Of a stretch of 64,000 bases of DNA, positions 43,060 to 52,028 are shown in pieces; within the stretch, counting starts at the first letter, position 1, and each line of letters begins with the position of its first letter. The notes under the pieces were generated by a model that searched no databases, was not told the DNA's origin, and was given only the letters and a program-made list of their open reading frames with translations. The stretch comes from Antiquaquibacter oligotrophicus. Its GTDB lineage: Bacteria; Actinomycetota; Actinomycetes; Actinomycetales; Microbacteriaceae. A program made the position numbers and the translations under genes. The stretch covers positions 1,798,001 to 1,862,000 of the forward strand of contig NZ_CP085036.1 in NCBI RefSeq assembly GCF_020535405.1. Reading direction: 5' to 3'.

Positions 43060-43525
43060 CTTAGATAGCAGTGGCAAGCTCTTGGTTGCGACTGGTGCCG
43101 CGGTCGTTCTTGTCCTGGCATATGCGTACCTTGCGATTCCCCTGGATGTCGGGCTTGGGTTCGTCGGCGGGTACGGGGCGATTGGGGCGATTGGTGGCGG
43201 CGGTTTACTCCTCCTACCATGGCTCGTGGCGACTGCGTTTCTCGCCTATCTCGCTGCGAGGAGAGTAGATGAGATCCGTTCCTCCGCTCGCACCGTTTGG
43301 TACACGATCCTCGTCGTTTCACTAACGCTCATCTGGTCGTACCCCATGGTGATCGCTACGATGTACGGCGCCGTCGACTCGCTCGATGTCGAGTTGTTCG
43401 ACTACTCACTTGCGCTCGGGGTCGTGTACTGGGCAGCCGTGGTGATTAGTCTCGTAGCCGCGCCGGTGTCGGCACTAAACCTGTTCCTCGCCCGGGCGCA
43501 AAGAACGCGCACGTACAAACGTTAG
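43052..43525 (+). CDS. Four-helix membrane protein, candidate immunity protein for the RHS tip
   Basis: A 157-residue integral membrane protein with hydrophobic segments at about residues 10-31, 44-68, 82-105 and 121-147, and a short basic tail. No motif was recognised. GTG at 43052 overlaps the last 8 bp of the RHS gene, so translation is coupled. Toxin and immunity genes of polymorphic systems are arranged this way, and membrane immunity proteins usually guard against toxins acting at the membrane or cell wall. Composition is as AT-rich as the RHS gene. The assignment is inference from position. It converges with DUF4229, 53 bp away. Confidence 0.65.
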   Translation: MANLDSSGKLLVATGAAVVLVLAYAYLAIPLDVGLGFVGGYGAIGAIGGGGLLLLPWLVATAFLAYLAARRVDEIRSSARTVWYTILVVSLTLIWSYPMVIATMYGAVDSLDVELFDYSLALGVVYWAAVVISLVAAPVSALNLFLARAQRTRTYKR

Positions 43526-43578
43526 GTACGTCGCTATCGCGGAAAGCTGCCATCAACTGCCCCCCGGAGTTCTCCGCC

Positions 43579-43812
43579 TTACCGATCCTCCACCGACGCG
43601 TCCACGTCGACCGCGGGGGATGCCCGGCGCTCCGCGATGTCGCGGTTCACGGCATCCCGGAGTTTGCCGAAGAAAATGTACGAGACGCAGAAGCCGATGA
43701 CGGCGGCGAGGATCGCGGCGAGCCACCACTCGATTCCCACGAGCATGAGCACCGCGAGGGCTACTGCGAAGACGCCGACGCGCACGAGTGTGTAGGCGAC
43801 CCAGGGTTTCAC
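43579..43812 (-). CDS. DUF4229 small membrane protein
   Basis: A 77-residue protein with two helices (about residues 5-24 and 27-48) and a polar tail ending DVDASVEDR. KPWVAYTLVRVGVFAVALAV and a helix with AAILAAVIGFCVSYIFFGKL match the DUF4229 pattern found beside menaquinone genes in Actinobacteria; its role is unknown. Start GTG at 43812; the long minus-strand reading that continues upstream is an antisense shadow of menD. It is divergent from the PLDc_N gene, 54 bp apart. It marks the point where the conserved men gene order resumes. Confidence 0.8.
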   Translation of the reverse strand: MKPWVAYTLVRVGVFAVALAVLMLVGIEWWLAAILAAVIGFCVSYIFFGKLRDAVNRDIAERRASPAVDVDASVEDR

Positions 43813-43866
43813 CCTGACAGTGTAGGTGCACAGGATCTGCACGGCCTGCGAGCCTAGAATGAGGCC

Positions 43867-44196
43867 ATGGGACGTTTGCTCGCCGTCGGCATCGCGGCCC
43901 TCGTGCTCGACATCTTCGCGATCGTCGATCTTGTGGTCATCGATCGCTCGCGTGTTCGGGCGTTCCCGAAACTGTTCTGGGTGGTCATCATCGTGGCGGT
44001 GCCGTTCATCGGCGCCCTGCTGTGGTTCACGGTCGGTCGCGACTGGGGTCGCAAACGCGAGAACCGTGTAGTTGCGCCTGACGACGACCCGAACTTCCTC
44101 CGCAGCATCAAGCTCGACGAGGAGCAGCAGGCGCGCATCCGCAAGCTCGAACAAGAGCTCGCCGACCTCGACGATGACCCCGACACCCCCAAGTGA
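43867..44196 (+). CDS. PLDc_N domain membrane protein
   Basis: A 109-residue protein with two transmembrane helices. [22 protein letters not shown] and [24 protein letters not shown] are the phospholipase-D-nuclease N-terminal (PLDc_N) membrane module without the catalytic domain. An acidic coiled tail, [18 protein letters not shown], follows. Stand-alone modules of this type accompany menD in many Actinobacteria, with unknown function. The last 23 bp overlap the menD start. Confidence 0.85.
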   Translation: MGRLLAVGIAALVLDIFAIVDLVVIDRSRVRAFPKLFWVVIIVAVPFIGALLWFTVGRDWGRKRENRVVAPDDDPNFLRSIKLDEEQQARIRKLEQELADLDDDPDTPK

Positions 44197-45808
44197 GTCG
44201 CCGGCCACCACCTTCAGTGTGGCCCTTCTCCAGGAGTTCGTGCGCCTCGGCGTTCGCGATGTTGTGCTCGGGCCGGGTTCCCGTTCGCAGGCTCTCGCCC
44301 TTGCCGCGGCCGAGTTGGAGCGCATCGGCCAACTGCGGCTGAGGGTGCGCATCGATGAGCGCGTCGGCGGTTTCCTCGCGCTCGGTATCGCGGTCGAGAA
44401 GAAACGCCCCGTCATCCTCGTGACCACCTCCGGCACTGCGGTCGCCAACCTGCACCCCGCCGTGCTCGAGGCGCACCACTCTGGGGTGCCGCTCATCGTC
44501 ATCACCGCTGACCGCCCCGACTCGTTGCGCGGCATCGGCTCTAACCAGACCACCGAGCAGCCGGGCATCTTCGGCGGCGCGGTCCGGCGCACGTGGGATG
44601 TTGCCGCCCCGAGCGGTAAGCCAGGCGAGACGGATGCCGCGGCCGCCCTAGCCCGTGATGCCCTCGCCGCGGCATCCGGCCCCGTACATCTCAACTTGGC
44701 TTTCGCGGAGCCGCTCTCGTCGCCGGTGACGTTTATCGCCCCCGACCTGGAGCCGCTCCCGGAGACCCCGGAACGCGACCCCGAGCACACCCTCACGGTC
44801 ACTCCAGCCGAGGGAACAATCGTGGTGGCGGGCACCAACTCCGGCCCGCGCGCCGAGGAGGTCGCACGCGAGCTCGGTGCACCCCTCATCGCGGAGGCGG
44901 CGAGTGGCGCCCACTTCGGCCCGAACCTCGTCGTGGCGTACCGCGAACTGCTGCACACCGAGTTGGCCGACGCGATCGACCGCGTGATCGTGTTCGGGCA
45001 TCCGACGCTGAGCCGTGAGGTGCCCGCGCTCATCCAGCGCGACGGTGTGGAGACGATCGTGGTGCGTCACGCCTCAGCCGAGGACTACAACCCGGGTCGC
45101 CGGGTGCGCACCTACACCGACGCGCTCGTCGTGGAAGGGGAGCCTGCACCCCGCAGCTGGGCGGGCCGCTGGGTTGCGGCATCCCGCGCCCTCATCGAGG
45201 ACGTCGACACAGCACCCGACATCGACGCGGACGCCGGCGCGCACGCGAAGGCCGAACTCGCCGCCGTGCGTGCGCCCGTCACACGCCGAAGCCTCGCCGA
45301 GGCCGTCTGGCGCGCGACGTGGCCGCACGACCGGCTCGTGCTGGGGGCGTCGCGCCTCATCCGCGAGGTCGACCGCGCCGTGCCCGGCAAACGCATCACC
45401 GTGCACGCCAACCGCGGCCTCGCGGGCATCGACGGCACCATCTCCACAGCCCTCGGCATCGCCCTCGCGAGCATCGACCCCGGCACAACACGCGTGCTCG
45501 TGGGCGACCTCACCTTCCTCCACGACGTCGGCGCCCTACTGTTCGGCGAGGGCGAGGAACGCCCGCGCATCCAGGTGATCGTCGGCAACGACGGCGGCGG
45601 AACCATCTTCGACGGGCTCGAGGTGGCCGACTCGGCTGGCCCCGCGTTCGACCGGGTGCTGTACACACCCCAGCACGCGCCTATCGAGGCGCTCGCCGCG
45701 GCGTACGGCTGGGAGTACCGCACGGCGCAGAACAGGGGTGAGCTCGATCAGGCGCTCACGGCATCCGTCGGCCCCACGATCGTGGAGGTTCCGCTGCCGC
45801 GCGAGTAG
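44174..45808 (+). CDS. menD: 2-Succinyl-5-enolpyruvyl-6-hydroxy-3-cyclohexene-1-carboxylate synthase
   Basis: A 544-residue thiamin-diphosphate enzyme that joins isochorismate and 2-oxoglutarate (SEPHCHC synthase). [19 protein letters not shown] and [15 protein letters not shown] (catalytic Glu) form the PYR domain. [17 protein letters not shown] through [12 protein letters not shown] is the GDG-NN Mg-ThDP motif in the PP domain. ATG at 44174 gives the usual actinobacterial length; the longer frame from 44072 lies inside the PLDc_N gene. ppk2 follows after 9 bp. Confidence 0.95.
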   Translation: MTPTPPSESPATTFSVALLQEFVRLGVRDVVLGPGSRSQALALAAAELERIGQLRLRVRIDERVGGFLALGIAVEKKRPVILVTTSGTAVANLHPAVLEAHHSGVPLIVITADRPDSLRGIGSNQTTEQPGIFGGAVRRTWDVAAPSGKPGETDAAAALARDALAAASGPVHLNLAFAEPLSSPVTFIAPDLEPLPETPERDPEHTLTVTPAEGTIVVAGTNSGPRAEEVARELGAPLIAEAASGAHFGPNLVVAYRELLHTELADAIDRVIVFGHPTLSREVPALIQRDGVETIVVRHASAEDYNPGRRVRTYTDALVVEGEPAPRSWAGRWVAASRALIEDVDTAPDIDADAGAHAKAELAAVRAPVTRRSLAEAVWRATWPHDRLVLGASRLIREVDRAVPGKRITVHANRGLAGIDGTISTALGIALASIDPGTTRVLVGDLTFLHDVGALLFGEGEERPRIQVIVGNDGGGTIFDGLEVADSAGPAFDRVLYTPQHAPIEALAAAYGWEYRTAQNRGELDQALTASVGPTIVEVPLPRE

Positions 45809-45817
45809 CGTAGGCGA

Positions 45818-46639
45818 ATGGATGCCCTGACCCCCGTCGATGCGGGTTTTGTGCTCGCCGACCTCGACCCGGGCTCGACCCCGGGCATGAGCGACAAGAA
45901 GCACGCCGCGCGCGACCTCGACTCGCGCCGCGCCACCCTCGACAAGCTGCAGGAGCGACTCTTCGCCGAAAGCCGTTTCGGCGGGACGCGGAGTGTGTTG
46001 CTTGTGCTGCAGGCAATGGATACCGCGGGCAAGGGCGGCATCGTGCGGCACGTGGTCGGCGGCATCGACCCGCAGGGTGTGCACATCCACGCGTTCAAAG
46101 CGCCGACGGACGAGGAGAAGGCGCACGACTTCCTGTGGCGCATCCGCAAGCAGCTGCCGCAGCCCGGGTCGATCGGGGTGTTCGACCGCTCGCACTACGA
46201 GGATGTGCTGATCCACCGCGTGCGGGGGTTCTCGCCGCCGGAGGTGATCGAGGAGCGGTACGGAATCATCAACAACTTCGAGGCGGAGGTCGCGGCATCC
46301 GGCACGACGATCGTCAAGGTGATGCTGCACATCTCGAAGGACGAGCAGAAGAAGCGTCTGCTCGAGCGGCTTGACCGTCCGGACAAACACTGGAAGTTCA
46401 ATCCGGGCGACATCGACGAGCGCCTGCTGTGGGAGAAATACCAGGAGGCGTACCAGATAGCCATCACGCGAACGTCGACGACGGATGCCCCGTGGTTTGT
46501 CGTCCCCGCGAACCACAAGTGGTACGCCCGATGGGCCGTGCAGGGGCTGCTCCTCGATGCGATGACGCGACTCGACCCGCAGTGGCCTGCGGCCGACTAC
46601 GACGTGGACGCGGAGCGAGCGCGCCTGCTGGCGAGCTGA
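45818..46639 (+). CDS. ppk2: Polyphosphate kinase 2 family protein
   Basis: A 273-residue P-loop kinase that uses polyphosphate to phosphorylate nucleotides. Walker A is AMDTAGKGGIVRHVVGG (residues about 66-82), Walker B is GVFDRSHYEDVLIHRV, and the lid module is KKRLLERLDRPDKHWKFNPGD. These features fit the short single-domain PPK2 group; whether it prefers NMP or NDP cannot be read reliably. It follows menD on the same strand. The 187 bp after it hold three palindromic repeat units and no gene. Confidence 0.93.
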   Translation: MDALTPVDAGFVLADLDPGSTPGMSDKKHAARDLDSRRATLDKLQERLFAESRFGGTRSVLLVLQAMDTAGKGGIVRHVVGGIDPQGVHIHAFKAPTDEEKAHDFLWRIRKQLPQPGSIGVFDRSHYEDVLIHRVRGFSPPEVIEERYGIINNFEAEVAASGTTIVKVMLHISKDEQKKRLLERLDRPDKHWKFNPGDIDERLLWEKYQEAYQIAITRTSTTDAPWFVVPANHKWYARWAVQGLLLDAMTRLDPQWPAADYDVDAERARLLAS

Positions 46640-46661
46640 CCGCCAGTGGGCCGCGCGGCAC

Positions 46662-46700
46662 GGTGGTTTCGAGACGCGCCTGCGGCGCTCCTCAACCACC
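46662..46700. repeat. Extragenic palindrome, family A unit 1 (inverted)
   Basis: Unit with ends GGTGGTT and AACCACC and the conserved pieces TTTCGAGACGCG and GGCGCTCCTCAACC. It is a diverged family-A element in the orientation opposite to the next two. It sits between convergent ppk2 and menF and can fold as a hairpin. Confidence 0.75.
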
Positions 46701-46701
46701 A

Positions 46702-46755
46702 GGTGAGGCAGATACCGCTGGTTGAGGAGCCCGCGTAGCGGGCGTCTCGAAACCA
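46702..46755. repeat. Extragenic palindrome, family A unit 2
   Basis: First of two identical 54-bp direct repeats (the other at 46764-46817, period 62 bp). It opens GGTGAGGCAGATACCGC, followed by the palindromic part CTGGTTGAGGAGCCCGCG, TAGCGGGCGTCTCG and AAACCA. The inner CCCGC-GTA-GCGGG makes a tight hairpin. Confidence 0.85.
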
Positions 46756-46763
46756 ACCCGCGC

Positions 46764-46817
46764 GGTGAGGCAGATACCGCTGGTTGAGGAGCCCGCGTAG
46801 CGGGCGTCTCGAAACCA
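46764..46817. repeat. Extragenic palindrome, family A unit 3
   Basis: Exact copy of 46702-46755, 10 bp before the end of the convergent menF gene. Perfect identity of two 54-bp units next to each other suggests recent duplication. Confidence 0.85.
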
Positions 46818-46826
46818 GCCCCCCGA

Positions 46827-48062
46827 CTACCCCAGCGCCTCCACGATGGGACGGAACTTAAGGTCGGTCTCCGCGAGTTCCTTCGCCGGGTCGGAGCCTT
46901 CCACGATGCCAGCCCCCGCCCACGCGGTCACGGTGCCGTGCTCGTCGATCTGCGCGCACCGCAGCGCGATCGCCCACTCCCCGTCGCCGTGGGCATCCAC
47001 CCAGCCGACGGGGCCGGCGTAGCGGCCGCGGTCGAGCGGCTCGAGTTCTGCGATGAGCTCGAGTGCGGCATCCGTCGGCGACCCTGCGACCGCTGCGGTC
47101 GGGTGCAGTGCCGCAACGAGGTCGAGGGCGGTGCGCCCGCGCTCGAGGGTTCCGGTGACGTCGGTGGCGAGGTGCCAAAGGTTCGGCAGCTTGAGTGTGA
47201 ACGGCGCGGAGTGCGCAACCTCGATGGTGTGTCGTGCGAGCGATTCGAGCACACCTCGCACAGCGAGTTCGTGCTCTGCGCGGTTCTTGCTGCTGGAGGC
47301 GAGCACGGATGCCGCGGCCGCATCGCTCACGTCATCGGCTGCCCGCGCGGCCGTGCCCGCGAGCACTCGGGCGCTCATCGTGCCGCCCTGCACACGCACG
47401 AGAGTTTCGGGGCTGGAACCGAGCAACCCGTCCATGGCGAAGGTGAACGTGTCCGGGTAGCGTTCGGCGAGGCGCGTGAGCAGCCAGCGCCGGTCGCTCA
47501 TCGCCGGGATGCTCCCCACGAGGTCACGCGCGAGCACAACTTTGCGCACACGGTCCTCGGCGATAGCCTCCAGCGCGCGCCGGATGCCCTCCTCGTAGTC
47601 GTCTCGGCTGCGTCGTCCGGGTTCCAGCGACGTGAAGGAACCTGGCCCGAGCTGGTCGCGCGGTTCGGGTCCGAGTGGATTGCGGGAGACCTCGAGTCCG
47701 CCATCGACTGTGGTCATCCACGACCTGCCGTCGCGGCGCCCGATGATGACGTTGGGGATGGTGAGCCTGCTGGGTTCTGCCGAGCCGTCGGAGAACGCGA
47801 AGCTACCGAGTGCCACGAGCCCCGTGCCGGGTAAGCCGACTTCGTCCTCGACGTCGGCGAGCGCACACATCTCGCGCCACCAGCGGCCGAGCTCCGCGAT
47901 TCGGTTCGCGCCCGTGTGTTGCGCACGCGCCCGGTCGCCGAATCCGACGATGCCGTCGCCGCCGCGCACGAAGACCGCGGGGTGCAGGTGGTGGGTCCAC
48001 TCGATGAGCGGCCCGGGGTCGTCGATCTCGACGGTGCGCACAGTGAGCACCCGGGTTTCCAC
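46827..48062 (-). CDS. menF: Isochorismate synthase (MenF/EntC type)
   Basis: A 411-residue chorismate-binding enzyme that makes isochorismate, the first committed step of menaquinone synthesis. Motifs are VRKVVLARDLVGS, the active-site region FTFAMDGLLGSSPETLVRVQ with SARVLAGTAARA, HPTAAVAGSPTDAALELIAELE, and GRYAGPVGWVDAHGDGEWAIALR. All are typical of MenF/EntC. It is divergent from menG with 70 bp between starts. Its product feeds MenD, encoded two genes to the left on the other strand. Confidence 0.94.
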   Translation of the reverse strand: METRVLTVRTVEIDDPGPLIEWTHHLHPAVFVRGGDGIVGFGDRARAQHTGANRIAELGRWWREMCALADVEDEVGLPGTGLVALGSFAFSDGSAEPSRLTIPNVIIGRRDGRSWMTTVDGGLEVSRNPLGPEPRDQLGPGSFTSLEPGRRSRDDYEEGIRRALEAIAEDRVRKVVLARDLVGSIPAMSDRRWLLTRLAERYPDTFTFAMDGLLGSSPETLVRVQGGTMSARVLAGTAARAADDVSDAAAASVLASSSKNRAEHELAVRGVLESLARHTIEVAHSAPFTLKLPNLWHLATDVTGTLERGRTALDLVAALHPTAAVAGSPTDAALELIAELEPLDRGRYAGPVGWVDAHGDGEWAIALRCAQIDEHGTVTAWAGAGIVEGSDPAKELAETDLKFRPIVEALG

Positions 48063-48132
48063 AGCTCCAGCGTACCCGCAGACCTTCGCCGCATCTCAGG
48101 AGCCTGACGGTCGAACGGCCTAGACTTGACGC

Positions 48133-48918
48133 GTGGCACGAGCGGATTTGACCAAGCGACCGGATGACGTCGCCAGCATGTTCGACGGGGTCGCCAAGCG
48201 TTACGACCGCACCAACACCCTCCTCTCCGGCGGCAACGACATTCTGTGGCGTGTTGCCACCGTTCGCGCGGTCGCTCCAGTCGCAGGCGAGCGCATTCTC
48301 GACATCGCCGCGGGCACCGGCTCCAGCTCGGCGGCCCTCGCTCGCAGCGGCGCCCGGGTTGTCGCCGTCGACCTGTCTCCTGGCATGATCGCCGAGGGGC
48401 GCAAACGTCACAAGAAGATCGAATTCATCGAGGCGGATGCCCTCTCCCTCCCCTTCGGCGATGACGAGTTCGACGCCGTCACCATCAGCTTCGGGCTCCG
48501 CAACATCACCGACCCGAAGGCCGCGCTCGCCGAGATGTACCGTGTGCTGAAGCCCGGCGGTCGCCTCGTGATCTGCGAGTTCTCCCGCCCGCCGGTCGCG
48601 ATCCTGCGCGCGAGCTACAACGCCTACCTGAAATACGTGCTCCCCGCGGTCGCGGGCCGCGCGAGCTCGAACCCCGAGGCGTACGACTACCTTGCGGAGT
48701 CGATCAAGGCGTGGCCAGACCAGGGCGAACTCAGTCAGTGGATCCGCGGCGCCGGCTTCGTACGTGTCGCCTACCGAAACCTGACGGGCGGTGTGGTCGC
48801 CCTGCACCGCGGCCGCAAGCCAGCCGATGCCACGGTGCTGGCATCCGTCGCTCGCCGTAAGACGGCGACGCGCCCCATCCCCACCCTGCGGTCGACGACC
48901 GCGCCCGAGAAGCAGTAG
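48133..48918 (+). CDS. menG: Demethylmenaquinone methyltransferase
   Basis: A 261-residue SAM-dependent methyltransferase (MenG/UbiE) catalysing the last step of menaquinone synthesis. MFDGVAKRYDRTNTLLSGGND is the UbiE signature 1 region. ILDIAAGTGSSSAALA is the SAM-binding motif I, FDAVTISFGLRNITDP is the second signature, and VLKPGGRLVICEFSRP motif III. A 30-residue basic tail extends past the core. Start GTG at 48133. The polyprenyl synthase gene follows after 26 bp. Confidence 0.95.
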   Translation: MARADLTKRPDDVASMFDGVAKRYDRTNTLLSGGNDILWRVATVRAVAPVAGERILDIAAGTGSSSAALARSGARVVAVDLSPGMIAEGRKRHKKIEFIEADALSLPFGDDEFDAVTISFGLRNITDPKAALAEMYRVLKPGGRLVICEFSRPPVAILRASYNAYLKYVLPAVAGRASSNPEAYDYLAESIKAWPDQGELSQWIRGAGFVRVAYRNLTGGVVALHRGRKPADATVLASVARRKTATRPIPTLRSTTAPEKQ

Positions 48919-48944
48919 CTTCACCAGAGAAATCGGTCCAGACA

Positions 48945-50030
48945 GTGACTCCGAGCGTCCCCCTTGCGCGCCGTAGCAACACCCTGAGCTCGTCGTTGGG
49001 TTTGGGGGAGAAGCTTTTCGCCTCCAGCGACGAGCGACGCTTCGCGGCGGAGATCGAGAAAGGCCTCGCGCGCGTCGAGGAGGGCCTGCTCGCTGCGATG
49101 CAGTTCGATGACGGCATCGCGGATGTCACGGGCCGCTACCTCATGGAGGCGGGCGGCAAGCGCGTACGCCCCGTGCTGACCCTGCTCACCGCACAGCTCG
49201 GTGAGGGCAACAACGACGACGTGATCGTTGCCGCCCAGGCCATCGAGATCACCCACGTTGCCTCCCTGTACCACGACGACGTCATGGACGAGGCGGAGAT
49301 GCGCCGCGGGGTGCCCACCGCGCAGAACGTGTGGGGCAACTCCGTCGCGATCCTCACGGGTGACCTGCTGTTCGCGCGTGCGAGCAGGCTCGGGGCATCC
49401 CTGGGTGAGCGCATCCTCGCGCTGCAGGCGGAGACGTTCGAGCGTCTGTGCCTGGGGCAGCTGCACGAGACCATCGGGGCGCGCGCCGAGGATGACCCCA
49501 TCGAGCACTACCTGCAGGTGCTGGCCGACAAGACCGGCTCGCTCATCTCGGCGGCCGCTCAAGTGGGTGTGATCTTCTCCAATGCTCCACAGGAGTACCG
49601 CGCCGCGGTTGCCGAGTTTGGGGAGCGCATCGGTGTCGCCTTCCAGCTCATCGACGATGTCATCGACCTCACGAGCGAACTCGACGAGTCGGGAAAAACG
49701 CCCGGCACCGACCTTCGCGCGGGTGTCGCGACCCTGCCCCTGTTGTACTTGCGTCGGGCGGCGGAGACGGATGCCGAGGCGGCGGCACTGCTGCGTCGCA
49801 TCGAGATCGACACCACCTCCTTCGCCTCCGAGGAGACCACGGCAGCCAACGACGCCGACCTGGATGCAGCGATCATCGAGCTGCGCACGCACCCCGTCAC
49901 CCAGCAGACCCTCGACGAGGCCCACCGTTGGGCGCGGTCGGCCATCGACGCACTGTCACCCCTGCCCGACGGGCCCGTCAAGAAGGCCCTCACCAAGTTC
50001 GCCGAGACCATCGTGGAAAGAAACGCATGA
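48945..50030 (+). CDS. Polyprenyl diphosphate synthase (trans, menaquinone tail)
   Basis: A 361-residue all-helical prenyltransferase that extends allylic diphosphates with isopentenyl diphosphate. The first Asp-rich motif is SLYHDDVMDEAEMRRG (residues 108-122), with GGKRVRPVL before it. The second is FQLIDDVIDLTSE. Residues upstream of the first motif are small (HVAS), compatible with a long product, so heptaprenyl to nonaprenyl is likely for the menaquinone tail (inference). Its stop overlaps the ATG of the FprA-like gene. Confidence 0.92.
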   Translation: MTPSVPLARRSNTLSSSLGLGEKLFASSDERRFAAEIEKGLARVEEGLLAAMQFDDGIADVTGRYLMEAGGKRVRPVLTLLTAQLGEGNNDDVIVAAQAIEITHVASLYHDDVMDEAEMRRGVPTAQNVWGNSVAILTGDLLFARASRLGASLGERILALQAETFERLCLGQLHETIGARAEDDPIEHYLQVLADKTGSLISAAAQVGVIFSNAPQEYRAAVAEFGERIGVAFQLIDDVIDLTSELDESGKTPGTDLRAGVATLPLLYLRRAAETDAEAAALLRRIEIDTTSFASEETTAANDADLDAAIIELRTHPVTQQTLDEAHRWARSAIDALSPLPDGPVKKALTKFAETIVERNA

Positions 50031-51373
50031 GCACACTCCGCCTCGCCATCGTCGGCGCAGGACCCGCAGGCATCTACGCGGCAGACATCCTGCTGAAGGC
50101 TGAGAAGCAGTTCGACGTCTCCATCGACCTCTTCGAGCAGCTGCCGGCCCCGTACGGTCTCGTGCGGTACGGCGTCGCACCCGACCACCCGCGCATCAAG
50201 GGCATCATCACGGCCCTCCGCGATGTGCTCGACACAGGGCAGATCCGCTTGTTCGGCAATGTCTACTACGGTCGTGACATCACGCTTGCCGACCTCAAGC
50301 AGCACTACCACGCGGTGATCTTCTCCACCGGTTCGATCAAGGATGCACCGCTGCCGATCCCCGGTATCGAGCTCGACGGTAGCTACGGCGCAGCGGACTT
50401 CGTGAGCTGGTACGACGGGCATCCGGACTTCCCGCGCGAGTGGCCGCTCGAGGCGAAGGAGGTCGCCGTCATCGGCAACGGGAACGTTGCCCTCGACGTG
50501 GCGCGCATGCTGGCCAAGCACGCGGATGATCTGCTCCCGACCGAGATCCCCGACAACGTGTACCAGGGGTTGAAGTCCTCGCCCGTCACCGACGTTCACG
50601 TCTTCGGTCGTCGTGGCCCCATGCAGGTGAAGTTCACCCCCCTCGAGTTGCGCGAGCTCGGCGAGCTCAACGACGTCGACATGGTCGTCTACGAGGAGGA
50701 CTTCGACTACGACGAGGCTTCCAAACTCGCCATCGAGACCAACAAGCAGATCATGGTCATCGACCGCATTTTCCGTAAGTGGCGGGATGAGCCGCAGACA
50801 GGGTCATCCCGTCGGCTGCACCTGCACTTCTATGCCAACCCCGTTGAGGTGCTCGGCACCGACTCAGTTGAGGGTTTCCGTTACGAGCGCACCGAGCCGG
50901 ACGGCGAGGGCGGCGTTCGCGGTACCGGGGAGTTCCGTGAAGTCCCCGTGCAGTCGCTGTACCGTGCGGTCGGATACTTTGGGTCGCCGCTAGACGGAAT
51001 CCCGTTCGACAGCAAGCGTGGGGTCATCCCGAACCGCGAAGGCCAGGTGCTCGACGACAACGACGAGCCCGTCAAAGGTGTCTTCGCGACGGGGTGGATC
51101 AAGCGCGGACCGGTCGGGCTCATCGGTCACACCAAGAGTGACGCGATGGAGACGATCAAGCACGTGCTCAACAGTCAGGCCGACTGGTGGAGCCCTGCCC
51201 ACCCCGAGGAGTCGGCGGTCGTCGAGCTGCTGCGTTCGCGTGGTGTCGAGTTCACGAACCTCGACGGATGGCACAACCTCGACGAGCACGAACTCGCCCT
51301 CGGCGCAGCCGAGGGTCGCACCCGCATCAAGGTCGTCGACCGCGACGCCATGGTGCGGGTCTCGAACGGGTAA
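50027..51373 (+). CDS. FAD-dependent ferredoxin/adrenodoxin-type NADP reductase (FprA-like)
   Basis: A 448-residue flavoprotein. LRLAIVGAGPAGIYAADIL binds FAD, and PYGLVRYGVAPDHPRIKG is typical of adrenodoxin-reductase-like enzymes. VAVIGNGNVALDVARML binds NADPH. GVFATGWIKRGPVGLIGHTKSDAMET is the conserved C-terminal FAD region. Such enzymes move electrons between NADPH and ferredoxin. The start ATG at 50027 overlaps the previous stop (ATGA). It ends the menG-synthase-fprA run and is followed by a family-A palindrome. Confidence 0.92.
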   Translation: MSTLRLAIVGAGPAGIYAADILLKAEKQFDVSIDLFEQLPAPYGLVRYGVAPDHPRIKGIITALRDVLDTGQIRLFGNVYYGRDITLADLKQHYHAVIFSTGSIKDAPLPIPGIELDGSYGAADFVSWYDGHPDFPREWPLEAKEVAVIGNGNVALDVARMLAKHADDLLPTEIPDNVYQGLKSSPVTDVHVFGRRGPMQVKFTPLELRELGELNDVDMVVYEEDFDYDEASKLAIETNKQIMVIDRIFRKWRDEPQTGSSRRLHLHFYANPVEVLGTDSVEGFRYERTEPDGEGGVRGTGEFREVPVQSLYRAVGYFGSPLDGIPFDSKRGVIPNREGQVLDDNDEPVKGVFATGWIKRGPVGLIGHTKSDAMETIKHVLNSQADWWSPAHPEESAVVELLRSRGVEFTNLDGWHNLDEHELALGAAEGRTRIKVVDRDAMVRVSNG

Positions 51374-51439
51374 TCCGGGGGCGGAGCGCCGACCGACCCT
51401 CCGCTGCGTGTCGCGTTCTCGTTGGTGGAGGGCTACCTG

Positions 51440-51474
51440 CTGGTTGAGGAGCCGCGCAGCGGCGTCTCGAAACC
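51440..51474. repeat. Extragenic palindrome, family A unit 4
   Basis: CTGGTTGAGGAGCCGCGCAG followed by CGGCGTCTCGAAACC. It is the same family as 46702-46817 but with a one-base-pair shorter inner stem (GCCGC-GCA-GCGGC). It lies between the convergent FprA-like and lipoprotein genes, again a tail-to-tail position. Confidence 0.8.
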
Positions 51475-51514
51475 TGCGCCCCCGGAGTACCCCGATGCCG
51501 GAGAAGCAACCGCG

Positions 51515-51958
51515 TTACTGCGGTGCCGGCGTCACGGCCATGTTGAGCACTGTGTTGCCGTCGCCATCTTCACCCCAGCTGTAGGTGACACCCCAGGTTC
51601 CATTCGTCAACACGTTCATCTTCATGCCGCCGAGGTCAGCCTGCGACTGCGACTCGTAGCCTGCCGCGAGTAGAGCATCGAGCCCGGCCTGGGCGGCCGC
51701 GGCGTCCGCCATCTCAATCGTTGCCGAGTAGGTTCCATCCACACCGAAGGACGCGACAACGGTTCCGGCAGGGGTGGGCACGTCGCTCGGCCAGTCGGCC
51801 GGGAGACTCGCACCCGAGCCATCCGAGTTCACGTCAACGTCGACACCTGTCTGCTGTTCTATCGCTCCCTCGACGAGGTTTTCCACGGGATTGCCGAAAC
51901 AGCCGGTGAGAGTGAAAGTGAGGGCGGCGGCGAGGGTGATTGGTGCGAGAACACGCAT
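51515..51958 (-). CDS. Small lipoprotein, unknown
   Basis: A 147-residue secreted lipoprotein. The signal peptide MRVLAPITLAAALTFTLTGC ends in the lipobox TLTGC with the anchor Cys at residue 20. The mature part contains a short acidic linker (VDVDVNSDGSG), a PADWPSDVPTP segment, and an alpha/beta region ending NTVLNMAVTPAPQ. No enzymatic motif was recognised. Proteins with this build are common in Microbacteriaceae with no assigned function. It is 70 bp downstream of the LuxR-type gene on the same strand. Confidence 0.82.
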   Translation of the reverse strand: MRVLAPITLAAALTFTLTGCFGNPVENLVEGAIEQQTGVDVDVNSDGSGASLPADWPSDVPTPAGTVVASFGVDGTYSATIEMADAAAAQAGLDALLAAGYESQSQADLGGMKMNVLTNGTWGVTYSWGEDGDGNTVLNMAVTPAPQ

Positions 51959-52028
51959 GGCTGTGCCTTTCGAGTCGAGGTTCGACACCACGGTACGGGT
52001 GTGTGCTCCCTGGCCGCCTGAGTAGAAA

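Noticed and set aside
43813..45033. Upstream extension of the DUF4229 minus-strand frame across menD
   Set aside because: Only the last 77 codons code for DUF4229; the rest is antisense to menD and PLDc_N and carries no fold.
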